64,000 nt of DNA from Setoptus koraiensis (taxonomy: Eukaryota; Arthropoda): positions 6,448,001 to 6,512,000 of the forward strand of contig CM106585.1 in NCBI GenBank assembly GCA_048013815.1, read 5' to 3'. Of this stretch, positions 34,207 to 44,430 are shown piece by piece; position 1 is the first letter of the stretch; each line of letters opens with the position of its first letter. The position numbers and the translations under genes were made by a program. The notes beneath the pieces were generated by a model. The model did no database searches, had not been told where the DNA came from, and saw nothing but the letters and a program-made list of their open reading frames with translations.

Positions 34207-35862
34207 TCATCTGGGGGCAAACTTGAGCCTCACCGGTTTTTCTGGAATAACAATGAACGCGTACTTCAATCCAAGCTCGCTGTCCTTCTCATCGACCAGT
34301 TGAATTCTGAATTTGGATATTAGTTTGGCCACCGCTACATTCATTTCAAGCTTGGCGAACTCTCTGCCGATGCAACTACGTCTTCCGAAACCAAAAGGTA
34401 ACAACGCATATGGGTGTATCTCTTTTCTGCGTTTCTGCACGTTCATCCACCGATCTGGCGCATACCTATTGGGTTCAGAGAAATACTTTTCTAATCTGCA
34501 AGTGATCATTGAGTTGCAAAAGACCAGAGTACCTTTGGGTACATTGTAGTTGGATAGAATCAGGTCGTCAGCAATATTGCGTGCAATACCAGGCACAGTT
34601 GGTGCTAATCTAGACGATTCTTTGATGCATGATTTCAATAATTTGAGCTTCTCTAATTGAGCACAAGATATAAAGTTGTCATGTTGTTTTGCGTCTTTAA
34701 ACTGTCTTATTTCATCGAACAGCCTCTCTTGAATTTGCTGATTGCAAGCCAAGTGGTGTAGTATGATTGTCAGAGAATTGGCCGCTGTGAAAATACCACC
34801 ACCAATGAAATCTGTAATGGTGCTTTTGATCTCTAGGTCACTATAATAACTAGTATTGCACAATGTCTCTAATATGGAATCTTGATTTGACGATGTAGTT
34901 TTGGCTTGACGGCTCGAGTTGGACCTGACTTTCTCAAGCGCAGGATCTACATAGTTGGATATTATGTCATGTATTTTGTTTTGGGATTCTTTCAACTTTT
35001 TGTACGGCTCTGTTTCACCTGTCTTCCAGGTGGGCGCTCCATAGTAGAGCTCATGTTGGGCATCAAAGAACATTTTGACAGCCTCCACTAGTCTACTTCC
35101 ATCGTTGGTTGGATTCACGTTCTCACTATTGCTGAAGCAGCCTAATGTTTGACCCAAGCTCATTTGCATTATCGATTCAATGGTAAATCTATAAAATAAG
35201 TCTTGAACATCTTCCAACAATCTATAGTCTGAATTTGTTAAGTCGCTAGAGTTGCCGGCAGTTTTCGTGTCCATGATGTACTTTACCATGGAATCTCCGA
35301 CCACGTTTTGGCCATCTATCTGTTTCTCAGCCAGACCCATCCTCATGAATGTTGGCGTCAGTTTGGATCGATGTGCGGCCCATTCCTCACCCAGCATGTT
35401 AGCCAGACCAACATTAGGATATCTAGTCGGATCGGACTGTCGATGATTTCTTATAAATTCGCTCACTGGACGAACTGGGCAAGTGGTTTTTTTCTCCGCT
35501 AGGAAAACTCTTTCAAAATCCGCCGGGTCATACAAGTTAATGGTTGCCACACCTCGCTGATATTCTTCCTTAACTATTGGCCCATACCGATGGTACTTGT
35601 CGAGGTTGGCCTCATGAAGTTTGTCCAACTGATAGTTGCCCACCCATTTGAAATATATCCAACCAGTGCCTATGTAGGGCAAAGAAGGTCTTGGTCCGGG
35701 TATTTCTTCGAAGGCTCTCACTACATTCTTATTGGTAGCTGTAGATACAACCGATCTTGACACAATATTTTTTATTGTATCATGCAAGACCATTGAGGGC
35801 GCTTTCAATAAGTTACCACTCAAGACATCTGTTGCAAGGAAAGATAGACTTGTGGTTTTCAT
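34207..35862 (-). CDS. Mitochondrial-clan cytochrome P450, CYP314-like
   Basis: A complete single frame of 551 residues. P450s are heme monooxygenases. The heme loop PFGFGRRSCIGREFAK places the thiolate at Cys497, with the arginine pair typical of mitochondrial P450s that take electrons from adrenodoxin. The ExxR motif is KESSR. The N-terminus is Ser/Thr-rich and basic, as expected for mitochondrial import, followed by IPGPRPSLPYIGTGW. Stretches such as RYPNVGL..GEEWAAHRSKLTP and the I-helix DFIGGGIFTAANSL resemble CYP314A1 (Shade), the ecdysone 20-hydroxylase, which also lacks the usual acidic-Thr pair. CYP identity and clan are firm; the CYP314 assignment is inference. The lack of introns is unusual. 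The start lies 388 bases from the divergent TBL3 gene. Confidence 0.93.
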   Translation of the reverse strand: MKTTSLSFLATDVLSGNLLKAPSMVLHDTIKNIVSRSVVSTATNKNVVRAFEEIPGPRPSLPYIGTGWIYFKWVGNYQLDKLHEANLDKYHRYGPIVKEEYQRGVATINLYDPADFERVFLAEKKTTCPVRPVSEFIRNHRQSDPTRYPNVGLANMLGEEWAAHRSKLTPTFMRMGLAEKQIDGQNVVGDSMVKYIMDTKTAGNSSDLTNSDYRLLEDVQDLFYRFTIESIMQMSLGQTLGCFSNSENVNPTNDGSRLVEAVKMFFDAQHELYYGAPTWKTGETEPYKKLKESQNKIHDIISNYVDPALEKVRSNSSRQAKTTSSNQDSILETLCNTSYYSDLEIKSTITDFIGGGIFTAANSLTIILHHLACNQQIQERLFDEIRQFKDAKQHDNFISCAQLEKLKLLKSCIKESSRLAPTVPGIARNIADDLILSNYNVPKGTLVFCNSMITCRLEKYFSEPNRYAPDRWMNVQKRRKEIHPYALLPFGFGRRSCIGREFAKLEMNVAVAKLISKFRIQLVDEKDSELGLKYAFIVIPEKPVRLKFAPR

Positions 35863-36249
35863 TCTATCCTCCTCCTATTCTAAGTCTACCTCAGTTCTCT
35901 ACATATGTCCCCAACTATCGGAAAAATTAAAATCAGTACTCAGATACACCAGATTTAAGATTTTTGATACTTTCAGCGTGCAAACTTCATTTTGCCATCT
36001 CCAACGCCTTTATCGCATTTTCGGACTTGACGGAAAATATTATCTCCGCCACACCATCTTCAACCACCAAGAGAGTCAACATATGATCGAGCAGCACGGC
36101 GTGCTGATGGCAAAATATTCATCGAATGCATGTGCTGGCGCACTGTCACGTGGTCCGCTCAAATGTCGTCGACTAATGATGAATATAAAAAAAAATAACA
36201 TTTTCGTTGATTGCAATTAATATCGTCCGTTAATAAATATAACAGTAAA
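35863..36249. promoter_or_regulatory. Shared divergent promoter region, P450 / TBL3
   Basis: The two start codons face away from each other across 387 bases. The region must hold both leaders and promoters. I cannot identify a TATA box with confidence. Confidence 0.5.
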
Positions 36250-38700
36250 ATGGCATCGCTAAAAGCAAATTTCGGAGAAGAAACAAAATTTGAATCGTTC
36301 TTCACGGGAAACCAAATCTTGATAGATTCTAAGGGAGAACACTTCTATTGTGCTCAGGGATCTCTTTTGAACGTGGTATCAATCAACGACGGACGCATCA
36401 AAAAACAGATAAAATCGGATAACGAAGAAGATGCTATTCTACGATTCACTATAACTAAAGATGATAAATTGCTCATAATTGCATACCATAGTCAGCTAGT
36501 GAAAAAGTATAACTTGCAGGAGGATAGATGCGATAGGATCTTCAAATCAATTCATAGTTCACCTATCACCTATCTAAAAACAAACGATTCTTGCACCCTT
36601 CTTGCTACCGGCGCCAGTGACTCAACTATAAAAATTTGGAATCTTAAGGATCACTACTGTACTCATAATCTTAAAGGACTAAGTGGGGTAGTATCCTGCA
36701 TATTGTTTCTTGATGATGATGAAACAAACAGGCATCAATTATATTGCTCTGGAGGAGACGACACCATTCATGTATTTGATCTCAGTGATGGTCGCCGCAT
36801 TGCCAAATTCAAGGCTCACAGTAGTACTATAACTGATATGCAGATCACTTCGGACAAAAAACACTTAGTCAGTGTTGGTCGTGATAAAGTTGCAGTTGTT
36901 TGGCAAATCAGCGCGTCAACTACAAAAGATGGACTTGGCTCTATAACCCGTACTATACCCCTCTTTGAATGTATTGAATCTTTTATTTTGCTAGATAAAG
37001 AGCTCATTATGAAATTCCCCCAATTTACAAAAATATCCGATCATACACTATTCGTCACAATAGGAGAGGAAGGAATTCTGAAAATATGGGATGCTCACCT
37101 AGGATCATTAGTCCTGAAACAAGGTGGCGACGATAGTCTTAGCGGTGATGAGAGCCCTGGATTACAGTGCCTTCAATTGCTCTTACGACCTGGTTCTGAC
37201 GAACTCAGTGTTGTGTCATATGAAAAAACTATATTCTTCTATAGATTACCTTCAATGGAGATAGTTCAACAGCTTCAAGGAAACATTGACGAAGTTTTAT
37301 CCTTTTGTTTTCTTGGGGCCAAGGAGAGCCACCTTGTTGTGGCCACTAATAGCCCCAATCTTCGTCTATATGATGTTGCAACTTCCAAATGTCGCCATAT
37401 CACTGGCCACAAAGACATTGTGATATCAGTGAAGACTTTTCCTAGCGATCCTTGGATGATCATAAGTGCTTCTAAAGATTCTGTTATACATGTTTGGACA
37501 TTTGATAGCAAATCTATGGTGGAGACTCTGATTTACAAGGCAATAGGACACACTCACTCGGTTACCTCAATCGCCTCATTCTCGACTTGCACCAAGTTCT
37601 TCAGCACAAGTGAAGACACAACACTCAAAAGTTGGGTTGTTCCCACGAAAAAAAATGAAAAGCTTAAGAAGAAAAACAGAAGAGATTCTGACGAATTGAC
37701 TGAGGGCGAAACAAATCAACCCAAACCACTTGTAGCTAGTTTTACCATCAGGGCACACGAAGAGCCTGTGGACTCTATTGCCATATCTCCGAACGATTTT
37801 TTGATGGCTACAGGATCTCGAGACAAATCCGTTAAAGTCTACAATGCTGAAAATCTTCAAAATCTTGCCACCTTAAAGGGGCACAGGAGAGGTATTTGGT
37901 GTGTGCAATTTTCACCAGTCGATCAAATAGTGGCAAGTTCATCCGGTGACGCAACTCTGAAATTGTGGAATCTCCAAGACTATACCTGCATTAAGACCTT
38001 TGAGGGACATGACTGTTCAGTTTTGAATTTCATCTTTCTATCTCACGGATTACAGATTTTGTCAGTCGGTTCTGATGGTAATATGAAGTTATGGGATTGC
38101 AAATCAAACGAATGTTCCAAAACTATTGATGCCCATGACGGCAAGATTTGGGCATTAACGGTTTCACTTGATGAGGAACACGTCTTGACAGGAGGAGCAG
38201 ATTCCAAGATTGTCATTTGGCGTGACATAACTAAAGAGGAGCAAGAACGAAAAATGCTTGAACAACAAGATCTGGTCGTGAAAGAGCAAAGTTTTATGAA
38301 TTATGTCATGAAGAAGAATTGGCATAAAGCCTTCAAGATGGCTATATTGATGGGTAGCGCGAGTAAATTGCTCTCTGTAATCAAGGAGATATTGCTTGAC
38401 GTCCAAGGTCAAGACTTGCTGATGAAGGAACTGAGAAAACAGAGAATTGACCAAATCGAATTCATTGTTGAATGTTGTGTTCAATGGAATTCGTATACTA
38501 AAAATAGTTATGTTGCACAATTGGTAATTAACATGATCATCGAGCTTCACTCCAACGAGGAATTGTCCAGAATCTCCAGCTTCAGGAATTCGATGAAACA
38601 GCTGAAAGAATCGACAGAAAAACATTATAGACGTTATGATAAGCTTGTACAGAACGCTACGTTTGTAGATTTCTTTTTTTCCTCATTCAAGATTCACTAA
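36250..38700 (+). CDS. TBL3: WD40 U3 snoRNP protein TBL3 / UTP13
   Basis: A single frame of 816 residues starting MASLKANFGEETKFESFF. TBL3/Utp13 is a tandem WD40 subunit of the UTPB part of the small-subunit processome, needed for 18S rRNA maturation in the nucleolus. At least a dozen WD repeats are visible (for example ASDSTIKIWNLKDH, GRDKVAVVWQI, SGDATLKLWNLQDY and GSDGNMKLWDCKS). They form two propellers and are followed by the helical Utp13 domain (about residues 670-810). An acidic/lysine linker near residue 480 separates repeats in the second propeller. Length equals human TBL3 (808). The start is chosen by the family N-terminus; an upstream in-frame non-ATG extension is ignored. It is intronless. 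Confidence 0.95.
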   Translation: MASLKANFGEETKFESFFTGNQILIDSKGEHFYCAQGSLLNVVSINDGRIKKQIKSDNEEDAILRFTITKDDKLLIIAYHSQLVKKYNLQEDRCDRIFKSIHSSPITYLKTNDSCTLLATGASDSTIKIWNLKDHYCTHNLKGLSGVVSCILFLDDDETNRHQLYCSGGDDTIHVFDLSDGRRIAKFKAHSSTITDMQITSDKKHLVSVGRDKVAVVWQISASTTKDGLGSITRTIPLFECIESFILLDKELIMKFPQFTKISDHTLFVTIGEEGILKIWDAHLGSLVLKQGGDDSLSGDESPGLQCLQLLLRPGSDELSVVSYEKTIFFYRLPSMEIVQQLQGNIDEVLSFCFLGAKESHLVVATNSPNLRLYDVATSKCRHITGHKDIVISVKTFPSDPWMIISASKDSVIHVWTFDSKSMVETLIYKAIGHTHSVTSIASFSTCTKFFSTSEDTTLKSWVVPTKKNEKLKKKNRRDSDELTEGETNQPKPLVASFTIRAHEEPVDSIAISPNDFLMATGSRDKSVKVYNAENLQNLATLKGHRRGIWCVQFSPVDQIVASSSGDATLKLWNLQDYTCIKTFEGHDCSVLNFIFLSHGLQILSVGSDGNMKLWDCKSNECSKTIDAHDGKIWALTVSLDEEHVLTGGADSKIVIWRDITKEEQERKMLEQQDLVVKEQSFMNYVMKKNWHKAFKMAILMGSASKLLSVIKEILLDVQGQDLLMKELRKQRIDQIEFIVECCVQWNSYTKNSYVAQLVINMIIELHSNEELSRISSFRNSMKQLKESTEKHYRRYDKLVQNATFVDFFFSSFKIH

Positions 38701-38930
38701 TAACATTAAATATAGAGAACCCATGCACTTGTTTTTCAAAAGAACAGTCTTTTTCATTTGATCATGCGAAGTTTTAGAGAGACCACAAGACAAAGTGAGA
38801 ACTTATCTTGTTTCAAATTTGGAACAATAATTGCTTTATTTACAACCTAATTTCAATGGTTGATATGGGCGGTATCAATACATTTAATTTACATAACCAA
38901 TCGACTTATATAATAACCAAATATGACCAC

Positions 38931-41294
38931 TCAGGATTTGCAATCATTCACAGGTATCGTATTGGCACCATCACCTGAATTGTCATGTACTACCCTCTGA
39001 GAAGTGATGCCATTCTTGATCTCGGCCTCTAATTCTTTCTTGTGTTCGATATCTGCATTTAGATGCTGCGTGTTAACGCCATTATTGATTTGAGGGCTGG
39101 GACTTGGGGACCGGAGGGGTGTCGGTGATGAATGTGTCACACCGAGTCTATGATCTAGCTCAGATTTTTCTTCTGAGTTTCTATTTGTTTCGGAGTCTGA
39201 GTTTATCGTAGCAGATACACAAGCAGATTCAACATGAGATGGAACATGTTTCTGATCTTCGTTAGAGTTGACTGTGTCAACTTGATCGTTACTATTGCTG
39301 GTGTTGTGAGAGGGGTCTTGATCCGCATGTTCATTCTGTCTGGAGTTAACATCACTGTTTTGATTTCCATCCTTGTTATCATGTTGTTGCCTAGAAAGTT
39401 GGTGCTGCTTAGATCTATATTGATATAGATTATCCTTGATTAAATTGCGGATTTGACGCTGCGCTATCTGTGAATTATGAAATTCTCCGGTGATATATAC
39501 AGGTGTCTCACTATCTTCTCCAGTTCCAGTAGTCCTTTCTTCTGGTAACCTGATAATAGTTCGAGTTTGCTTTTGAATGTGCTTCACAGTCAGTCCGGCT
39601 TTACCGATGATCTTTCCAACCATTGTAGAGGGAACGTGAATCTCAGCCATTAGGCTTAGATCGGCTGTACTACTTTCCATCGACACTTTTCTGTAGATAA
39701 GATATTGGGCTGTCCACTGTGATTCAGGGGTGCCCACGATAGAAACTCTTCGCGTCAGTACGTTACGCTCATTTATACTATTCGAGCCAAGATTAGCGTT
39801 GTAGGTTGTTTTAGGTTGCGATAAATTTTGTCCTGACTGATCATGTATCTCTACGTCAGTAGATTGTGTCGAAGATTCAATTTTTGATGCAGATGGATCA
39901 GCTGCCGCTACTTTGATTGTCGCTCCCGAGCTATTAATCATCTCTTTGATAGTACTACCGTATTTCCCTATAACCGCTCCGACTGTCTGATTTGGTATAT
40001 AGAGATAAACAGTTTCTCTCTCGTTTTCCATTCCAGACAAACCTGCGGAAAAGCCAAGCAGAGGACCACTGGTGCCACCATGTGCTGATGGACCACCAAT
40101 ATTAGGGTATATAGGAGGCAGATAGCCGGGTGGCCCAGTGTACATGTGACCACCAGAAAGATGTGTCGAGGCTTGATGAGGACCGGCAACTCGTGATGAA
40201 CTACTGTGACCAGCCTGAGAGTTGGCGATGGTTGACAACACAGGGTGCTGACTATATGGGCCTGTCATTAATGACATCGGATTCAAACCCAGGAACGTGA
40301 AGTGTTGCTGTTGATTCAACGCTTGCATAGTCACAGATAGATCGGAAACGTGAGCTGCCCGAAGCTTAGCACTTATAACTTGTTCTGCGTGGTAGATATT
40401 TTCAAGATTACCTTCAATGGTTATAACCCTCTCGTTGCTCCAATCACTAAAATTGTTTGCTGAAACATTGATTTTAGTATTAGTAGCCTCCATGATCTTC
40501 TTGATAGATGCACCACTTTTGCCAATAAGTCTTCCTATCAAATTATTGTATGCTAAGATCTTGAGAGGTATATCTGTGCTATGATTATTGTTATTACTCA
40601 TAGCCTCTTGAAGCATGACTTCGAGAATTTTTTGACAGGCTGTAGAACAAGCCTCAGGAAGTCCCCCAATTGTTATAATCTTCTCTTGTTGATCAGAGTT
40701 TTCTTCTCTGTGAACATCTATTCTAGCTTTCGATTGTTGTGTGATCTGTCTTATAGTTCCTCCAGATCGGCCAATTATAGCTCCAACCATATCATTTTGA
40801 ACTAGCATTCTCAGAGGAAAATCAGTTGGCGTTGCTGCCGTTACCTGGCGAAGATAATTGGGTGCATTAGGTGTCATTGTAGACGCACTATGAATGGCAT
40901 GAGTGTTTTGGTGTGGACGAAATGGTAGATTAGATATATTACGGCCTAGCGAGGATCGAGGATTGATAGGGCGATTCATTCTATGTTGTTGCTGATTTAA
41001 CGTAGATGCATTGTTAAGGTGAGATGCCTGTGCTTGTTGTTGCGATTGTTGTGTTTGTTGTTGTTGGTGGTGTGAAGATTGCTGTTGTTGTTGTTGGTGA
41101 TGAAGTTGGAGATGAGTATCATGTTGCTGCTGCTGTTGCTGCTGCTGATACATTTGTAATTGGTGATGCTGGTGCTGAATATGTTGATGCTGCTGTAATT
41201 GTTGCAGAGTCTCATGATGCTGTTGCTGCATGTGAGGCTCGCTAAGAGAAACAAACTGATCAGAATTTATACTAGTCTGTTGAATATGTTCCAT
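38931..41294 (-). CDS. Imp: IGF2 mRNA-binding protein (Imp), four KH domains
   Basis: A single frame of 787 residues. Imp binds and localises mRNAs in the cytoplasm. Four KH domains have intact GxxG loops: GRSG (KH1, about 158-228), GKSG (KH2, about 245-315), GKYG (KH3) and GKAG (KH4). Diagnostic Imp stretches are FPLRMLVQNDMVGAIIGRSG, YLYIPNQTVGAVIGKYG and VSIVGTPESQWTAQYLIY. KH3 carries a polar insertion of about 50 residues. The two RRMs of vertebrate IGF2BPs are absent. Instead there is a Gln/His-rich N-terminus (residues 20-95), and the C-terminal 150 residues are disordered. The frame stays open upstream of the ATG, so a 5' exon could exist. A polyadenylation signal (minus strand) lies at 38835-38840. 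Confidence 0.93.
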   Translation of the reverse strand: MEHIQQTSINSDQFVSLSEPHMQQQHHETLQQLQQHQHIQHQHHQLQMYQQQQQQQQHDTHLQLHHQQQQQQSSHHQQQQTQQSQQQAQASHLNNASTLNQQQHRMNRPINPRSSLGRNISNLPFRPHQNTHAIHSASTMTPNAPNYLRQVTAATPTDFPLRMLVQNDMVGAIIGRSGGTIRQITQQSKARIDVHREENSDQQEKIITIGGLPEACSTACQKILEVMLQEAMSNNNNHSTDIPLKILAYNNLIGRLIGKSGASIKKIMEATNTKINVSANNFSDWSNERVITIEGNLENIYHAEQVISAKLRAAHVSDLSVTMQALNQQQHFTFLGLNPMSLMTGPYSQHPVLSTIANSQAGHSSSSRVAGPHQASTHLSGGHMYTGPPGYLPPIYPNIGGPSAHGGTSGPLLGFSAGLSGMENERETVYLYIPNQTVGAVIGKYGSTIKEMINSSGATIKVAAADPSASKIESSTQSTDVEIHDQSGQNLSQPKTTYNANLGSNSINERNVLTRRVSIVGTPESQWTAQYLIYRKVSMESSTADLSLMAEIHVPSTMVGKIIGKAGLTVKHIQKQTRTIIRLPEERTTGTGEDSETPVYITGEFHNSQIAQRQIRNLIKDNLYQYRSKQHQLSRQQHDNKDGNQNSDVNSRQNEHADQDPSHNTSNSNDQVDTVNSNEDQKHVPSHVESACVSATINSDSETNRNSEEKSELDHRLGVTHSSPTPLRSPSPSPQINNGVNTQHLNADIEHKKELEAEIKNGITSQRVVHDNSGDGANTIPVNDCKS

Positions 41295-44200
41295 GTTTTG
41301 GCCAGTTCCTGTGCTTCCCTGACGATTGATTTTAGATTGATATATATATATATATATATTATAGTCTGAAGATAGACAATTTGGTAGTAATAATAATATA
41401 TACTGAATACAATTGAAATATTTATCTATCGTGGGTGTCGTTGTAACATATAGTTATTCTAGATAAGTTATCATATCTATATAAATATGTGTGTACAAAT
41501 AAATATATTATAACAAATAAATAGTATAAGTCTATTTTTTAAAGAGAGAAAGAAAAACCGTACAAATGTACAATGTGTGTACTCTCCAATTATGTGCGAG
41601 AATATATCAAAGATGATACTATCGGCTTATAATACGTTTTGACGATGATATATATATGTAGATATATTGAGAATAATAATGATGAAATGATGATATCTAA
41701 ATAAATCTTAAATTTGAGTGCTTTAAGGATGATTAGGCACTTCTATCAATGGTGGTAATAACAGACAGGTAAATTCATCGGATAAGGATAAAGAATAATT
41801 CAACGATAATGACGATGGTGATATCGTTACCAAGACGAGGTCCAAGATTAAATCTCTCCTGTGTACTGCTTCAGTTAGAGTGTTTGTGTGTCTGTATATT
41901 TGTCTGTCTGTATGTGTGTCTGTTTGTCTGTGTATCTGTGTATGTATGTTGGTGTGTCTGTGTGTGTGCCCAAATTTAAGGATGTATGATTTCTCAAGTT
42001 GGCGTATATATATATATATAAAGATCTATATTGTATATATAGTTATCGTTGTTTCAATATGTATAACACAACATGAAGTGTAATAATGTGCTTGATTAGC
42101 TAGGTCGTAGTCGTCGTAGTCGTCGCCGTCTCACAGTCCTGCTGCCGGCGATAAGTATCAATGGTATGTTTTATATGTATGTATATCTATATAATTTTTT
42201 CTCTGTCTGCGTGCCTGTGTGTCCGACTACACATATAAATGCTGTTGTATGCTCAATAGTGATGGTTTTTTATTGGATTAATTATTCATAAATGGATAAC
42301 AACCATAAGATCGGTACATGTAATGATATTTCTATCGGGCCCAGTTATTACATTGTTGTATATTCTATATTGTATATGTGTGTTTTTGTGTAAGTGTGCT
42401 TTTTGTATGAATTTTCGTGTGTTTGTGTACAATTTTGAGGATTGTAATTTTGGCGAATGCGACGAAGGGAAACTGACGAAGGCGGCCGATAGACACATAA
42501 ACACACACACGGGGCACAAGCGAATAGGTGCATGTGTGCTGTACACACAAACACACGATGTCCGTTTGCGACGATCACATTCGATGATTCGAATGTTTAT
42601 TTCGAATCATCACCACACACAGCATATTACATGGAGTGAGCGAGCCAAATAAAACCAATTCCACTGATTACGCCGAGCGCCTTCCACTGTGTTCAATTCT
42701 GTATATAATGTACCGCCAAAGTCAAGCACAGATCGTGCAATGCACCGCACTCATGCAGTGCACCAGCAAGAACAGGCGCGCACACACACACAATTACACG
42801 CTATAGCAGACTCGGCACACAGAACTGTTGCGCGCATTCTGTGCTCATTGGTGCAGCAGCACAGCATCGTGCACCTCTGCGTTGAACAGGGCAACGGCAT
42901 TACGGTGCATACTCTGACAGCACTCGTCTACTGCTAGCAGGCTGTACTGTACAAGATGATGCACACGCTGTCATTTGGCGCGCCGATGAGCCAGCGAGCC
43001 AGTTGTCAGATGGTGCGAGCAATGAGCTCTAAAGTTTGCACCTTCAAACCAGGGTGCATGCACCAAAGAGGGCGCGAAAATAAGTTGTAAATACCTCTGA
43101 AAGCCTCCGACCAAAGGCAGCAAGTTGTTTCAACGAAATGTAAAAATGTTTTTATTTAGTTTGAATTTCGACGACATTTGGTTGACATTTTCGCTTTCTT
43201 TATCCGACTTGTTCTTCTATATTGCATCATTCTTTTTGTGACATATTGTGTTAGTTACCAACCAGTGCTTATTCGAAGGAAGTCGAATCAAATGTGTAAG
43301 GGATAGCGGAGTGGCATCCATGTCAAGAATTATGCAACCTTCTAAAAATTGCAACTCGACCAGAGTTGTAGCTTGTTGGTTCGGGGACTAGTCGAGGACG
43401 AATGATTCAGTTGGAGGGGCTTGTCAACTGGTTGATCGATCGATTGATCTCGAAATTGAAACAATATGATGCATAAGCTGAAAATTGGGATCGCTTGATT
43501 ATCTGATTTGGTGCCTCTGTCTATAGTTTTTCCAATTTAATATGATAAATCGACGCTTCAGATCAGATAATAGTTGGATGTAGTGAACTGAAAACTTATT
43601 TTTCTTATTTACGTCAGGCGCGCTTGCCGGACAATCGATTGAGCCAACTTTCAGAACTTTTTAACCATCCGATACGAAATAATGGCGAAACTCAATACTT
43701 CAACTGAGCAGTTTGATTTAGTAGTATATGCACCCATGCATGCATCTGAATCAATTATCAGGGGACGTCTTTCGAAACATTTACGTATTTTATCTATATA
43801 TCCGACCTGAAGGAAAAAAGTTTTGATGAGACAGTGTTGCTATTGTCCCAAGTAAAGCAAGCTATAGATTGAAATGCTTCAGCAACGAAAGTATCAGCTA
43901 ACAGTTTCACAAAGGAGAAAATGGATGATCGATAAACCTCAATACATCATTCACAATAGCTCACTCTTCTACGCTGACAACTAATCACGCTTCGATCATC
44001 TAACTGGAAATGTCAATGCTAAAGTCCAGGCCCAAAACACGTTTGTTTTTCTCATCATATATCAACTGGAATACTAAAAAAAATATGAAAAATAATTAGA
44101 CCAAGCTCTTATGATCTCATGGCTTTAATTTGATTAACAGACTGGCGTTGTCTAGTATAAACACATACAGTTACCATGTGTGTTTCATATGTGTCGTATG

Positions 44201-44430
44201 TCACTGTATCGACTACTCACAATCAACTTCATCAACAATTCATCATGTCTGATCAATTCCAACACGATATTTAGTCGAGATTTGGGATCTCGGAATCAAT
44301 CAGTACCAATTGGAATGTTTGCGCCAGCATTGGGCGAATCGTTGATAGCAAAAATTGTAATTTATATCGAGCATAGTAGCAGTATTTCACAATTAGTAAT
44401 TAGGTTTTTGCAACAAAATTAGCGACCACC
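41295..44430. other. 5' flank of Imp and spacer before the lipase
   Basis: No supported gene. TA runs occur at 41339-41360 and 42004-42021, and GT-rich DNA at 41880-41970. There is a cluster of TGCAC/GTGCA words at 42735-43065 that may be the Imp promoter. A 80-codon frame at 44180 lacks features. Confidence 0.5.
42735..43065. promoter_or_regulatory. TGCAC/GTGCA-rich segment, possible Imp promoter
   Basis: The pentamer GTGCA or its complement recurs about ten times in 330 bases, including the 12-base palindrome GGTGCATGCACC at 43053-43064. The stretch is also more GC-rich than its surroundings. It lies 1.4 kb upstream of the Imp start. A promoter role is inference. Confidence 0.35.
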
